DNA from: Pseudomonas grandcourensis
Lineage (GTDB): Bacteria > Pseudomonadota > Gammaproteobacteria > Pseudomonadales > Pseudomonadaceae
Direction: 5' to 3'
Length of the DNA stretch: 64,000 nt
NCBI RefSeq assembly: GCF_039909015.1
Contig: NZ_CP150919.1
Span: 1,960,501-2,024,500, forward strand
A model generated the notes under the pieces. That model was not told where the DNA came from and searched no databases. It saw only the letters and a program-made list of their open reading frames with translations. Numbering within the stretch: the first letter of the stretch is position 1; every line of letters begins with the position of its first letter. Both the position numbers and the translations under genes were made by a program. This document shows positions 38,078 through 46,201 of this stretch, in pieces.

Positions 38078-39217
38078 TTACGCTTTTTGTAGCTCTGTTA
38101 TGTTCGCCGGCCTGCGCTTTATCAGCTTCAGCATCATGCGTTGGCAGGGTTTCTCGATCAGAACCCACAGCAAATAAGACGCGGCAATGGTGACTGTCCA
38201 GTAGCCGATCATGACCACAACAGGGTCAATGCCCGCTGTCCATGTGGGGTTGATCATCAGCGAACGAATAATCATCTGGTGAATCAGGTAAATGGAAAAG
38301 CTGATTTCTCCCAGCAGAACGAGCGGTCGCCAGCTCAAGATGTACGTAACCGTACCGGTGCTCGATGCCAGCAGGAACAGGCCGATCGCATAGAACACGG
38401 ACGAACTACTAACCGTTATCCACCCTCTCAAAGCCGGGCCAATCAAGCCTTGTCGCTCGAGGCTCCAGCCGATTGCAGGCATATAGTAGGAGCCAGCGAG
38501 AATCACCAGCAGCGCCACCAATCCGACCGATTTAAACCCTGATTCCTTTACCTTGTGCCCATATACAAGGAATGCCTTGCCCGCGACCATGCCGAGGACG
38601 AATTCAAACAGTCGGGCAGGCGGCCAGATATAAACCCAAGAGGCCGTGGTTACCACGTCACCGGAGGCGTAGGCCGGGGCGTTCGTCGATACTGCGATGA
38701 AGACTGCGGCCATTGCCAATGCAAACGATATCGCCAGCTTGATATGCCAAGTCTTTGAAAAGTTCAGAATCAGCAATGGGAACATCGCGTAAAAAAACAT
38801 TTCGACTGACAGCGTCCAGGCAACCCCGTTGAACGCGAAGAAGTTAGATGGGAGTTGGCTCCACGCTTGTGTCAGCGTGGCGCTGAGCAAGGTCTGCTCA
38901 GCAGTGACAACAAGCCCGGTGGCGTATGGATATGCCCACAAGTAGTACAGCAACCCCATTGTGAAAATGTGAGCTGGCCAAACGCGGGAGATCCGAGCCC
39001 AAATAAATTTAACGGAATTCCCTACGCCTGAAAGGTTGCTGTGGGCATAAGTCAAGATGAAGCCAGATAAAACGAAGAAAAACGTTACACCCTGGATGAG
39101 GGTGAAAGTCTTCGTGAAATCTTCCCAGATATGGAAATAGCTGGCTGAGTGCTGTATCACGATCATCGCAGCTGCGAAAAATCTCAGCGACGTGAGTGCT
39201 GGGATTGATGTTTTCAT
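38078..39217 (-). CDS. membrane O-acyltransferase (acyltransferase 3), likely O-antigen modifying
   Basis: The protein of 379 residues from ATG 39217 has about ten hydrophobic helices and the acyltransferase 3 signatures: TSLRFFAAAMIVIQHSASYF with the catalytic-type His near residue 20 and the GVAWTLSVEMFFYAMFP segment. Family members such as OafA transfer acetyl groups to surface polysaccharide. I chose 39217 over 39220 and 39250 because AAGGA lies six bases upstream. In a prophage right end, on the opposite strand to the late genes, it is a classic serotype-conversion cargo, as known from Pseudomonas phage D3. The substrate here is inferred. Confidence 0.87.
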   Translation of the reverse strand: MKTSIPALTSLRFFAAAMIVIQHSASYFHIWEDFTKTFTLIQGVTFFFVLSGFILTYAHSNLSGVGNSVKFIWARISRVWPAHIFTMGLLYYLWAYPYATGLVVTAEQTLLSATLTQAWSQLPSNFFAFNGVAWTLSVEMFFYAMFPLLILNFSKTWHIKLAISFALAMAAVFIAVSTNAPAYASGDVVTTASWVYIWPPARLFEFVLGMVAGKAFLVYGHKVKESGFKSVGLVALLVILAGSYYMPAIGWSLERQGLIGPALRGWITVSSSSVFYAIGLFLLASSTGTVTYILSWRPLVLLGEISFSIYLIHQMIIRSLMINPTWTAGIDPVVVMIGYWTVTIAASYLLWVLIEKPCQRMMLKLIKRRPANITELQKA

Positions 39218-39280
39218 CATCTGTCCTTGAGGTGCAAAGCTTCCCTGCACCTGGTGTGCCGGTAACTGATGGCGCGAATT

Positions 39281-39496
39281 CTATCCGATTGTACGGAAAT
39301 GTGTAATTTTGGATTCATTGCGTTCGATGGATGGTCGCGCAGGATTGATTTGCTGGCTAAGAACCCGTTGCAGGTCGTCGCCCTTGCCCCAGTGCATGCT
39401 CGTCGCATTATCGGAATCACCGGCGTCGGTGACCAAGGGCTGATGGTATTGGCGGCGTGCCAAGTCTACGTGCAGACTATTGATTCTCCCTCTCAC
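39281..39496 (-). CDS. possible 71-residue phage protein
   Basis: GTG 39496 with GGAG four bases upstream opens a 71-codon frame overlapping the end of the coiled-coil gene by 20 bases. The product (MRGRINSLHVDLARRQYHQP, and later GDDLQRVLSQQINPARPSIE) has a natural-looking helical and basic composition but no motif I recognise. It fills a gap of about 260 bases between the coiled-coil gene and the acyltransferase gene. On the other strand there is an open frame of similar length without good signals. Support is moderate. Confidence 0.45.
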   Translation of the reverse strand: MRGRINSLHVDLARRQYHQPLVTDAGDSDNATSMHWGKGDDLQRVLSQQINPARPSIERNESKITHFRTIG

Positions 39497-39836
39497 GCTT
39501 CTCCATGAGCAGTTTCTGGTTCTCTCGAAACAAGTGATCCCGCTGGTCAGAAACGAGCATAAGGCTGCGGACTGTCCCGGATAACGCAGAGTTTTCGACG
39601 TGGAGGCGGGATGCCTCGGCCTTGGTTGTGGCCAACTGTGAGCGCAGCGCATCACGTTCACCTGCGGCTTCGGCATGCATTTCGACCAGCTTGAAGATCT
39701 TTTCCCGGGCCTGGCGCAGTTGCAGGGTCAGTTCCTCCACTTCGTTTTCATAGATTCCGAGCTGATGTCGACAGGTTTCGATCGGTGTCGGGCAGCCAAG
39801 CCAGTCGCTGGTGTCTTGGATTTCGTATTGATCCAT
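39477..39836 (-). CDS. coiled-coil protein under a LexA box
   Basis: The 119-residue protein starts MDQYEIQDTSDWLGCPTPIE and, from about residue 30 to the end, is one long heptad-rich coiled coil (ENEVEELTLQLRQAREKIFK onward). It is the last phage-like gene at the right end and its promoter is covered by a LexA box. A damage-induced coiled-coil protein may regulate induction or act on a host target; the sequence does not tell which. It is probably cotranscribed with the small gene and acyltransferase downstream. Confidence 0.7.
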   Translation of the reverse strand: MDQYEIQDTSDWLGCPTPIETCRHQLGIYENEVEELTLQLRQAREKIFKLVEMHAEAAGERDALRSQLATTKAEASRLHVENSALSGTVRSLMLVSDQRDHLFRENQKLLMEKRERENQ

Positions 39837-39854
39837 GATTGCGCCTCATTAGAA

Positions 39855-39887
39855 CTGTTTGTATATACAGTAATGGGGTCGCAACAA
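39855..39887 (-). promoter_or_regulatory. LexA-boxed promoter of the right-end gene
   Basis: On the minus strand TTGTTG (39882-39887), a 16-base spacer and TATACA (39860-39865) make a promoter 24 bases before the start codon. The palindrome CTGTTTGTATATACAG (39855-39870, CTGT-N8-ACAG) covers its -10, so LexA should repress it until SOS induction. Confidence 0.7.
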
Positions 39888-40184
39888 TTGGGCGAGTGGA
39901 GGGTGACGAGCAGTAAAATTTTGGAGTGACGAACGATCGGCAGGACGCCGTAGGGGGGAATGAAACTTGTACCAATTTTTGTACCAATGACCGCGTAAGC
40001 AGGGGGTAAACCGGGTATTCCAAAGTAAGGAAGTGCCCGGTTTCATTGGCCCTGATTACTTTGCCTTACCCCTTTAGAATCGCCGTGTAATTCTGTTCCA
40101 GGGACATGAAACTACCTGTGGGATTTTACGCAAAGGGCAAGGGTACGGTGACGGACACGACGCTGCAAGCGTGACGCGTCAGCT
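39888..40184. other. phage-host junction region
   Basis: No convincing gene. It contains a tandem TTGTACCAAT repeat (about 39967-39988), and an eight-base-arm hairpin AAACCGGG/CCCGGTTT (40008-40015, 40036-40043). attR should lie here or close by, but no matching copy was found near the integrase end. Confidence 0.45.
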
Positions 40185-40742
40185 TTACTCGTCGCGGCCT
40201 TCCATCATGGTGCGTTTGAGCATCACATAAACCGCGCCGGCACCGCCATGTTTCGCCTGGCACGAGGTGAAGCCGAGTACCTGAGGATGCTGGCGCAGCC
40301 AGGTGTTGACATGGCTTTTGATCATCGGCCGCTTGCCGTCCAGGCGAACAGCCTTGCCATGGGTGACGCGTACGCAGCGGATTTCGAATCTGGTGGCTTC
40401 GGCCAGGAACGCCCAGAGGGTTTCCCGGGCTTTTTCCACGTTCATGCCGTGCAGGTCGAGGCTGCCTTCGAACGGAATCTGTCCGATCTTGAGCTTGCGC
40501 ATCTGGCTTTCCTGCACGCCATCGCGGGCCCACATCAGCTCGTCTTCAGGGCCGACGTCGATGACGAACTGATCGGACAGCCCGTCGACGGTGGTGGATT
40601 CGGTGCGTACGGTCGCCGCTTGACGCAGCTTGGCAATCTGCGCGCGGTCAGCCTTGGGTTTGCCGGTTTCGGCGCGATCGTGCTTGATCGGCTTGACGCC
40701 TTGGATCGCGCTTTTGAACAGGGAAAAATCGTCGTCTTGCAT
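40185..40742 (-). CDS. Smr-domain nuclease
   Basis: The 185-residue protein has a charged N-terminal region (residues 1-95) and a C-terminal Smr domain: GSLDLHGMNVEKARETLWAFL with the LDxHG motif near residue 97, VTHGKA near 127, and AKHGGAGAVYVMLKR near 170. Such stand-alone Smr proteins act as DNA or RNA endonucleases, often linked to repair, mismatch processing or ribosome rescue. GGAGG lies five bases before ATG 40742. It is the first host core gene right of the prophage; homologues lie beside aroC/prmB clusters in other pseudomonads. Confidence 0.93.
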   Translation of the reverse strand: MQDDDFSLFKSAIQGVKPIKHDRAETGKPKADRAQIAKLRQAATVRTESTTVDGLSDQFVIDVGPEDELMWARDGVQESQMRKLKIGQIPFEGSLDLHGMNVEKARETLWAFLAEATRFEIRCVRVTHGKAVRLDGKRPMIKSHVNTWLRQHPQVLGFTSCQAKHGGAGAVYVMLKRTMMEGRDE

Positions 40743-40820
40743 GTCAGCCTCCGCGAAGGGCGGCCAGTTTACCCAACTCGAAGCGAATCGGGCGCGACAA
40801 AAACGCGTGCGACGCCAGGC

Positions 40821-41141
40821 TCAGTCGTGTTTTTTCATCAGGTGCGGGGACATGGCCAGTTCCCGCGACTGTCGCGAGCGACGACGGCAACGGCGCCATA
40901 GCCAGACACCGAGGTACAGCACGAACAGGCCGATGGCCAGGATCACGCCAGCACCGGTGCGGCTTGTGTTCAATTCACCCAGGGCGGGTGCGTGGCCGAG
41001 CAGGCTGGCGGCACCGGCCATGGCGAGCAACACGCCGCACATCGCCAGCAACGCCGCGAACGTCGCGCCGATTCGAAAACGCCAGTTTCTTTGGCCTTTG
41101 GGCCGCAAGCGGCGAGCGTCAAAACCATCGGATAACTTCAT
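40821..41141 (-). CDS. small two-helix membrane protein
   Basis: The 106-residue protein from ATG 41141 (AGGAAGG six bases upstream) has membrane helices at about residues 22-45 and 65-85, a basic patch (WRRCRRRSRQSRE) after the second, and a short cytoplasmic tail. I do not recognise a named family; a counterpart exists in the same place in related Pseudomonas genomes as I recall. Role in the cell is unknown. It lies between the Smr and isochorismatase-like genes on the same strand. Confidence 0.75.
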   Translation of the reverse strand: MKLSDGFDARRLRPKGQRNWRFRIGATFAALLAMCGVLLAMAGAASLLGHAPALGELNTSRTGAGVILAIGLFVLYLGVWLWRRCRRRSRQSRELAMSPHLMKKHD

Positions 41142-41272
41142 TCCGACCTTCCTCAATGGGTATCGGCCCTTCGACCGGGAGTTGACCGGGATGTTCCTGA
41201 GGCTAAGACAATTACGGCAAATGGGAGGCTTTTGCGGATGAGCGGCGTTCCAGGCCGCTCATTGAGCGTCGA

Positions 41273-41863
41273 TCAGATCAGTTCACGGGTCAGCGCGAGG
41301 GTGGCGAAGTTATCGCCCATGATCGCCATTTCCGTCTGATGAACGTGTGCGGCACTGAGCACGCCGCCCTTGTAGGGCAGGTCGCGGGTGGCGCAGGCGT
41401 CTTCCACCAGGGTGCAGCGGAAGCCCAGGTTCTTGGCGGCACGCACCGTGGTGCTGACGCTGGAGTGGCTCATGAAGCCGCAGACGATCAGGTCAAGGGC
41501 GCCGAGGTCTTCCAGGCGTTTTGCCAGTTCGGTGCCATGAAACGCGCTTGGCAACATTTTGCCGATAACGGTTTCATCGCTCTGTGGCTCCAGGCCCGGA
41601 ATGAACTCACCACCTACGCCCTGGGGGTTGAACAGCCCGCCGAGCGTACCGAGGTGGCGGACATGCACGATCGGTCGGCCGGCGGCGCGGGCAGCGGCGA
41701 GCAATTGCGTGATGTTCGCGACAGCTTCATCCATGCCGCTCAGGGCCAGGGGACCGCTGAGGTATTCTTTCTGGGCATCGATGATGACCAGGGTGGCATG
41801 GCTCAGATTGGCCGCCGCATAACCGCGGCCGCTGAGTTGAAACATCGTTTTTGGAACAGACAT
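41273..41863 (-). CDS. isochorismatase-fold hydrolase, Ser in the Cys position
   Basis: The 196-residue protein has the cysteine-hydrolase fold: VIIDAQKEY with catalytic Asp, a Lys-containing middle (VIGKMLPSAFHGT) and the VCGFMSHSSVSTTVRAA segment. In most of the family this last motif reads xCVxxTxRxA, with Cys as nucleophile; here the position is Ser. It may therefore use another mechanism, or have lost activity, or use the neighbouring Cys two turns earlier. AAGGAG lies seven bases before ATG 41863. Substrate unknown. It is divergent from prmB. Confidence 0.85.
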   Translation of the reverse strand: MSVPKTMFQLSGRGYAAANLSHATLVIIDAQKEYLSGPLALSGMDEAVANITQLLAAARAAGRPIVHVRHLGTLGGLFNPQGVGGEFIPGLEPQSDETVIGKMLPSAFHGTELAKRLEDLGALDLIVCGFMSHSSVSTTVRAAKNLGFRCTLVEDACATRDLPYKGGVLSAAHVHQTEMAIMGDNFATLALTRELI

Positions 41864-42101
41864 TCTGGGGCTCCTTGGAGTGGGGCTTTTGCGCCATTGT
41901 CCTCTGGCTGAGCGGTTCTGTGAATGGCTACGATCGCAGGTGCCGTCGTTGCTGGCCTGTAGCCTTGTCAATAGTCACGTTTTGTTCAATAGCCTAACGA
42001 AAAAATGGATAACTCCTACATTTGAATCGGTAGTTTCCCGCGTCGTCGTGACGTCGTTTGACTGGTAGAATCCCCCGTCGATTTTTCTGGAGTTTGCCGT
42101 C

Positions 42102-43010
42102 GTGATCACTTCCCGCCTTCGCACCCTGCGTGACCATATCCGTTGGGCCGTCAGCCGCTTCCATGGGGAGGATCTGTTTTTCGGCCATGGCACCGACAAC
42201 GCCTGGGACGAAGCCCGGCAATTGGTGTTGGGCGCGCTGCACCTGCCGTGGGAAATCGCCGACAGCTACCTCGACTGCAATCTGGAAGAAGACGAAGTTG
42301 CTCACCTGCAGCTTTTGCTCAAGCGCCGCATCGAAGAGCGGGTGCCTACGGCCTATCTGCTGGGTGAGGCCTGGTTCTGTGGCATGTCGTTCATCGTCGA
42401 TGAGCGCGTACTGATCCCGCGCTCTCCTATCGGCGAACTGATCGAAAACCGTTTTACTCCGTGGCTGGCTAACGAGCCGGCGCGGATTCTCGACCTGTGC
42501 ACCGGTTCCGGTTGCATCGGCATCGCCTGCGCCTACGAGTTCCAGCATGCCGAAGTGGTGTTGGCGGATCTGTCGTTCGAAGCACTGGAAGTGGCCAATC
42601 AGAACATCGAGCGCCATGGTGTCGATGAGCGCGTGTACACGGTACAGGGCGACGGTTTCGAGGGTTTGCCGGGTCAGCGTTTCGACCTGATCGTGTCGAA
42701 CCCGCCCTACGTCGATGCGGAAGATTTCGCCGATATGCCGGACGAGTACCAGCACGAACCGGAACTGGGCCTGGCCTGCGGTGATGACGGTTTGAACCTG
42801 GTGCGGCGCATGCTCGCCGAGGCGGCGGATCATCTGACCGAGAAGGGCTTGCTGATTGTCGAAGTGGGCAACAGCCAGGTGCACGTCGAGGCGTTGTACC
42901 CGGAAGTGGACTTCGCCTGGCTGGAGTTCGAGCGTGGTGGTCATGGTGTGTTCATGCTGAGCGCGCAGCAGTGCCGTGAGCATCAGGCGTTATTTGCTTC
43001 TCGCGTGTAA
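42102..43010 (+). CDS. prmB: ribosomal protein L3 glutamine methyltransferase PrmB
   Basis: The 302-residue protein has the AdoMet motif [16 protein letters not shown] near residue 130 and the NPPY active-site motif ([12 protein letters not shown]) near 200, hallmarks of the HemK/PrmB family that methylates glutamine on ribosomal protein L3 or release factors. Upstream of aroC, in this order in pseudomonads, it is PrmB rather than PrmC. GTG 42102 is the start, with GGAG nine bases upstream. The helical N-terminal domain ([22 protein letters not shown]) also matches PrmB. Confidence 0.93.
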   Translation: MITSRLRTLRDHIRWAVSRFHGEDLFFGHGTDNAWDEARQLVLGALHLPWEIADSYLDCNLEEDEVAHLQLLLKRRIEERVPTAYLLGEAWFCGMSFIVDERVLIPRSPIGELIENRFTPWLANEPARILDLCTGSGCIGIACAYEFQHAEVVLADLSFEALEVANQNIERHGVDERVYTVQGDGFEGLPGQRFDLIVSNPPYVDAEDFADMPDEYQHEPELGLACGDDGLNLVRRMLAEAADHLTEKGLLIVEVGNSQVHVEALYPEVDFAWLEFERGGHGVFMLSAQQCREHQALFASRV

Positions 43011-43023
43011 GCGTTAAATGCTT

Positions 43024-43093
43024 CGCGAGCAGGCTCGCTCCTACAGGGGATTTGTGGCGTTCACAAAACCTGTGGGAGCGAGCCTGCTCGCGA
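43024..43093. repeat. REP doublet (REPIN)
   Basis: Two copies of the palindromic GCGAGCAGGCTCGCTCCTAC unit in opposite orientation, at 43024-43046 and 43070-43093, separated by 23 bases. This is the REPIN form found in intergenic regions of P. fluorescens-group genomes. Three related elements lie at 49238, 54449 and 58973. Confidence 0.85.
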
Positions 43094-43118
43094 ATAGCCG
43101 CAACTCGGTCTCAAGTTT

Positions 43119-43910
43119 TTACCGGTGCGTGGCAATCCAGATCAACAACCCCGCCTGAAACACCGCAAACGCCACCAGGCAGGTGATGGTGAATCGCAGC
43201 CCGGCGTCTTCGCGTTTGTATTTGCTGACTTTCTCTTCGTGTTTCTTGAGTTTGACTTCCTGCTCGGCCAGGTTCTGTTCGGCTTGCTGGAGCATCTGCG
43301 CCGCCTCGAGAATCTCCACGACCTGCAGTTTTTCGCTGTTCCAGTCGCCAGACAAGTCGCCGACCTTGACCGGCTTGACGCTGCCTTTCAAATGCTGGGC
43401 ATCGGCATACACCACGTCGAACCCATGCACGCGCAAAAAATGATCGCGGCGCAGGCGGGTGTCTTCGTTCAATGCATCCTTGTTGTTCAGGTCAAAGCCG
43501 TCGACGGTGTAGGTCGGCCAGCGTTTTTTAGCCCAGTTGATGCCCTGGGCCGCCATGTAGCGACCAATGCCACGGTTCAACGGTTCAATCTGCAATCCGC
43601 TTTCCGGTCCGAAATGCACGCGTTTTTCGGCGTGATCGACCCACACGTCCAGATGATTCTGTTCTTTGCGTACGCGCTGACCGGGCAGGGTGATGCTCAT
43701 GCGCATCAGGCTGCGTTCCTTGTCGTTGCGTTCGGCATAGCCGAGCTCGACAAAGCGCAATGGGCGCCCGCCCGTGTTGCGGTCAGTCTGCAACGGTGCC
43801 AGACGGAGCATCTTGTGGTGCTCGACGTGGACGTCCGCCCAGGGCAGCTCGACCGCTGGCGGTGCGTCTTTTTCAGCGCTGGTGTCGGGTGAAGTCTGGG
43901 TGTCAGTCAT
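43119..43910 (-). CDS. coiled-coil protein with C-terminal membrane anchor
   Basis: The 263-residue protein has an acidic start, a beta-rich middle with RPLRFVELGYAERNDKERS and ESGLQIEPLNRGIGRYMAAQGI, a coiled-coil (about 185-235, LQQAEQNLAEQEVKLKKHEEK) and one hydrophobic helix at the C-terminus (CLVAFAVFQAGLLIWIA). It is thus a tail-anchored inner-membrane protein. I do not recognise the family beyond its conserved place near aroC. Acyltransferase or redox motifs are absent. Confidence 0.75.
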   Translation of the reverse strand: MTDTQTSPDTSAEKDAPPAVELPWADVHVEHHKMLRLAPLQTDRNTGGRPLRFVELGYAERNDKERSLMRMSITLPGQRVRKEQNHLDVWVDHAEKRVHFGPESGLQIEPLNRGIGRYMAAQGINWAKKRWPTYTVDGFDLNNKDALNEDTRLRRDHFLRVHGFDVVYADAQHLKGSVKPVKVGDLSGDWNSEKLQVVEILEAAQMLQQAEQNLAEQEVKLKKHEEKVSKYKREDAGLRFTITCLVAFAVFQAGLLIWIATHR

Positions 43911-43998
43911 AACGGCGAGATCCTGTCCAAGCTCAGCTTGTCGCCAACCAATGTGTTGGCGACAAAGGCTTATCGGCCGTTTTTTTCAAGACTGGAGG

Positions 43999-44952
43999 TT
44001 AACTGGCGCGAAGTCCGTCAATAAACCCGAGGATTCGCGTGCCCAGTTCCGCCGCCAGGGGCAACTGCGGGTCTTTATAGGAGGCCATTTGGCGTTTGAC
44101 GTCGTTGGGCACGATGCGCATGACATGGTTCATGCCCTCGATCAGCGCCAGTTCGGCGTCCGGCTTGGCCGCCTTGAGCAGCCTGGCGTCATTGACGCCG
44201 ACCTGGATGTCGTTGCTGCCCTGGATGATCAGCGCCGGCATCTTCAGCCTGGCAAACGCTGCGGCCGGGTCCTGGCGGAACAGGGAAATCAGGTAAGGCT
44301 GCACGCTCGGGCGGAAAATCGCCTGCAAGGGTGGCGGCACATTGTCGTCGGGTTTCCCGGCCTTGAGGCTGTCGAGCAATTCATTGCTGCGCAGCATCAG
44401 CGGTGGCGGCAGGCGATTGCCCAGTTGCTCGCGAATGACCTGATCCACCGGCCTTGCGCTGCCGGAGACAGAAATCACCGCGTCGGCATCGATGTCCGGC
44501 GCAGCGAGGCTGGCGATCAAGGCGCCTTCGCTGTGACCCAGCACGATCAGTTGGCCGAAACGCGGATCGGTCTTGAGCTTGCGGCCCCAGGCTTGGGCGT
44601 CGGCCACGTAGGCGTCCACCGTCAGGTTGCGTTCATCGGGGGTCGCCGCCAGGCTCGCGGCCACGCCGCGCTTGTCGTAGCGCACGCTGGCGATGTTGTG
44701 TTTGGCCAGCACCCAGGCCAGGCGCTTGAGGCTGTCATTGCGCCCGCCGTCGGTGTTGTTTCCGTCACGATCCGTAGGGCCGGAACCGGAAATGATCAGG
44801 ACAACCGGCACGGGGTTGTCGGATTTTGGCAGCAACATCGAGCCGAAAAGCTCGCCAGTGCCCGTATCCAATGTGATCGGTCGTTGCAGGACAGTCGCCT
44901 GGGCGAAGCCGGAAATCAGGGTAAGGCTCAAGGCTAGAACTCGCAGCATCAT
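43999..44952 (-). CDS. secreted alpha/beta hydrolase
   Basis: From ATG 44952 the protein is 317 residues and starts with a signal peptide (MMLRVLALSLTLISGFAQA, cleavage likely after Ala). It has the ISGSGPTDRDGN oxyanion loop near residue 65 and the nucleophile elbow GHSEGA near 145, with Asp in IQGSNDIQV and His near GMNHVMR as the remaining triad. It is likely an esterase or peptidase-like enzyme of the periplasm. A frame to 44997 exists but lacks a ribosome-binding site and a sensible leader. Substrate unknown. Confidence 0.87.
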   Translation of the reverse strand: MMLRVLALSLTLISGFAQATVLQRPITLDTGTGELFGSMLLPKSDNPVPVVLIISGSGPTDRDGNNTDGGRNDSLKRLAWVLAKHNIASVRYDKRGVAASLAATPDERNLTVDAYVADAQAWGRKLKTDPRFGQLIVLGHSEGALIASLAAPDIDADAVISVSGSARPVDQVIREQLGNRLPPPLMLRSNELLDSLKAGKPDDNVPPPLQAIFRPSVQPYLISLFRQDPAAAFARLKMPALIIQGSNDIQVGVNDARLLKAAKPDAELALIEGMNHVMRIVPNDVKRQMASYKDPQLPLAAELGTRILGFIDGLRAS

Positions 44953-45080
44953 CGCGCCATCATCAAGAAGATGCCGGTTGGACTCACAGGCACCCATAAG
45001 GTTCGAGGATGAACTACTTGGGTAGCCTGCGTATACTGGCGCGCATTACGTATTCAGGTTCATTTCACGGAGCGTCCTGC

Positions 45081-46172
45081 ATGTCCGGCAATACCTACGG
45101 CAAGCTGTTCACTGTCACCACCGCGGGCGAAAGCCATGGCCCGGCGTTGGTCGCCATTGTCGATGGCTGCCCGCCGGGGCTGGAGATATCCCTTGAGGAT
45201 CTGCAGCGTGACCTGGACCGCCGCAAGCCCGGCACCAGCCGCCACACCACCCAGCGCCAGGAAGCCGACGAAGTCGAAATCCTCTCCGGCGTGTTCGAAG
45301 GCCGCACCACTGGCTGCCCGATCGGCCTGCTGATCCGCAACACCGACCAGAAGTCCAAGGACTACTCGGCGATCAAGGATCTGTTCCGCCCGGCCCACGC
45401 CGACTACACCTACCACCACAAGTACGGCGAGCGCGACTACCGTGGCGGCGGTCGCAGCTCGGCCCGCGAAACCGCGATGCGCGTCGCGGCCGGTGCGATT
45501 GCGAAAAAATACCTGGCCAGCCAGGGCATTGTCATTCGCGGCTACATGAGCCAGCTGGGGCCGATTGAAATCCCGTTCAAGACCTGGGATTCGGTGGAAG
45601 AGAACGCGTTCTTCAGCCCGGACCCGGACAAAGTGCCGGAACTGGAAGCCTACATGGACCAGTTGCGCCGCGATCAGGATTCGGTTGGCGCGAAAATCAC
45701 CGTGGTCGCCGAAGGCGTGATGCCGGGCTTGGGCGAGCCGATCTTCGACCGTCTCGACGCAGAATTGGCCCATGCGCTGATGAGCATCAACGCGGTCAAG
45801 GGTGTGGAAATCGGCGCCGGTTTCGCCAGCGTTGCCCAACGTGGCACCGAGCATCGCGATGAAATGACCCCGGAAGGTTTCCTCAGCAACAACGCGGGCG
45901 GCATTCTCGGCGGTATTTCCTCCGGTCAGCCCATCGTTGCGCACCTGGCGCTGAAGCCGACGTCGAGCATCACCACGCCGGGCCGTTCCATCGACATCCA
46001 TGGCAATCCGGTGGAAGTGATCACCAAGGGCCGTCACGATCCGTGCGTGGGCATCCGCGCCACGCCGATTGCCGAGGCGATGATGGCCATCGTGCTGATG
46101 GATCACCTGCTGCGTCACCGTGGGCAGAACGCCGATGTGCGTGTGAGCACGCCGGTGCTGGGTCAGCTGTAA
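45081..46172 (+). CDS. aroC: chorismate synthase
   Basis: The 363-residue protein is full length for AroC and begins [20 protein letters not shown] with the GESHG signature, followed by [28 protein letters not shown], the GRSSARET segment and the C-terminal [25 protein letters not shown]. It makes chorismate from 5-enolpyruvylshikimate-3-phosphate using reduced FMN, the last step of the shared aromatic pathway. GGAG precedes ATG 45081 by eight bases; an upstream extension to 45009 is out of keeping with the family. Confidence 0.98.
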   Translation: MSGNTYGKLFTVTTAGESHGPALVAIVDGCPPGLEISLEDLQRDLDRRKPGTSRHTTQRQEADEVEILSGVFEGRTTGCPIGLLIRNTDQKSKDYSAIKDLFRPAHADYTYHHKYGERDYRGGGRSSARETAMRVAAGAIAKKYLASQGIVIRGYMSQLGPIEIPFKTWDSVEENAFFSPDPDKVPELEAYMDQLRRDQDSVGAKITVVAEGVMPGLGEPIFDRLDAELAHALMSINAVKGVEIGAGFASVAQRGTEHRDEMTPEGFLSNNAGGILGGISSGQPIVAHLALKPTSSITTPGRSIDIHGNPVEVITKGRHDPCVGIRATPIAEAMMAIVLMDHLLRHRGQNADVRVSTPVLGQL

Positions 46173-46201
46173 ATGGCTGACATCATGGTCGCAGCCGTCT
46201 G

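Larger units (their letters stand above)
430..39950. mobile_element. complete-looking lambda/HK97-type siphovirus prophage
   Basis: The span holds, in the order expected of a lambdoid phage, an integrase and excisionase, an early leftward operon, an immunity region with repressor and Cro-like gene, replication genes, a candidate late antiterminator, holin, terminases, HK97-type head genes, lambda-like tail genes, fibre, endolysin and spanins. No essential module is visibly broken, so the element could be inducible. Boundaries are approximate: the left end must lie between 262 and the integrase stop at 436, and the right end between the last phage-like gene (39836) and the host Smr gene (ends 40185). 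I found no convincing direct repeat marking attL and attR. Confidence 0.9.

Noticed and set aside
37677..38168. Minus-strand frame across the spanin genes
   Set aside because: Rz and nested Rz1 explain both plus-strand frames; the minus frame has no start signal and crosses the terminator.
375..39897. Shared GGGCGAGT near 376-384 and near 39890 as an att core
   Set aside because: Only eight bases, in GC-rich surroundings, and the flanks do not match; chance is likely.
39960..40060. tRNA or tmRNA fragment at the prophage right end as integration site
   Set aside because: No cloverleaf or T-arm sequence could be found; the TTGTACCAAT repeat alone is not evidence.
41994..42983. 329-codon open frame antisense to prmB
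   Set aside because: prmB motifs are clear; the opposite frame shows no domain and no start signal.
45060..46118. 352-codon open frame antisense to aroC
   Set aside because: aroC is certain and the antisense product is His/Arg/Ala-rich without any motif, typical of a shadow.
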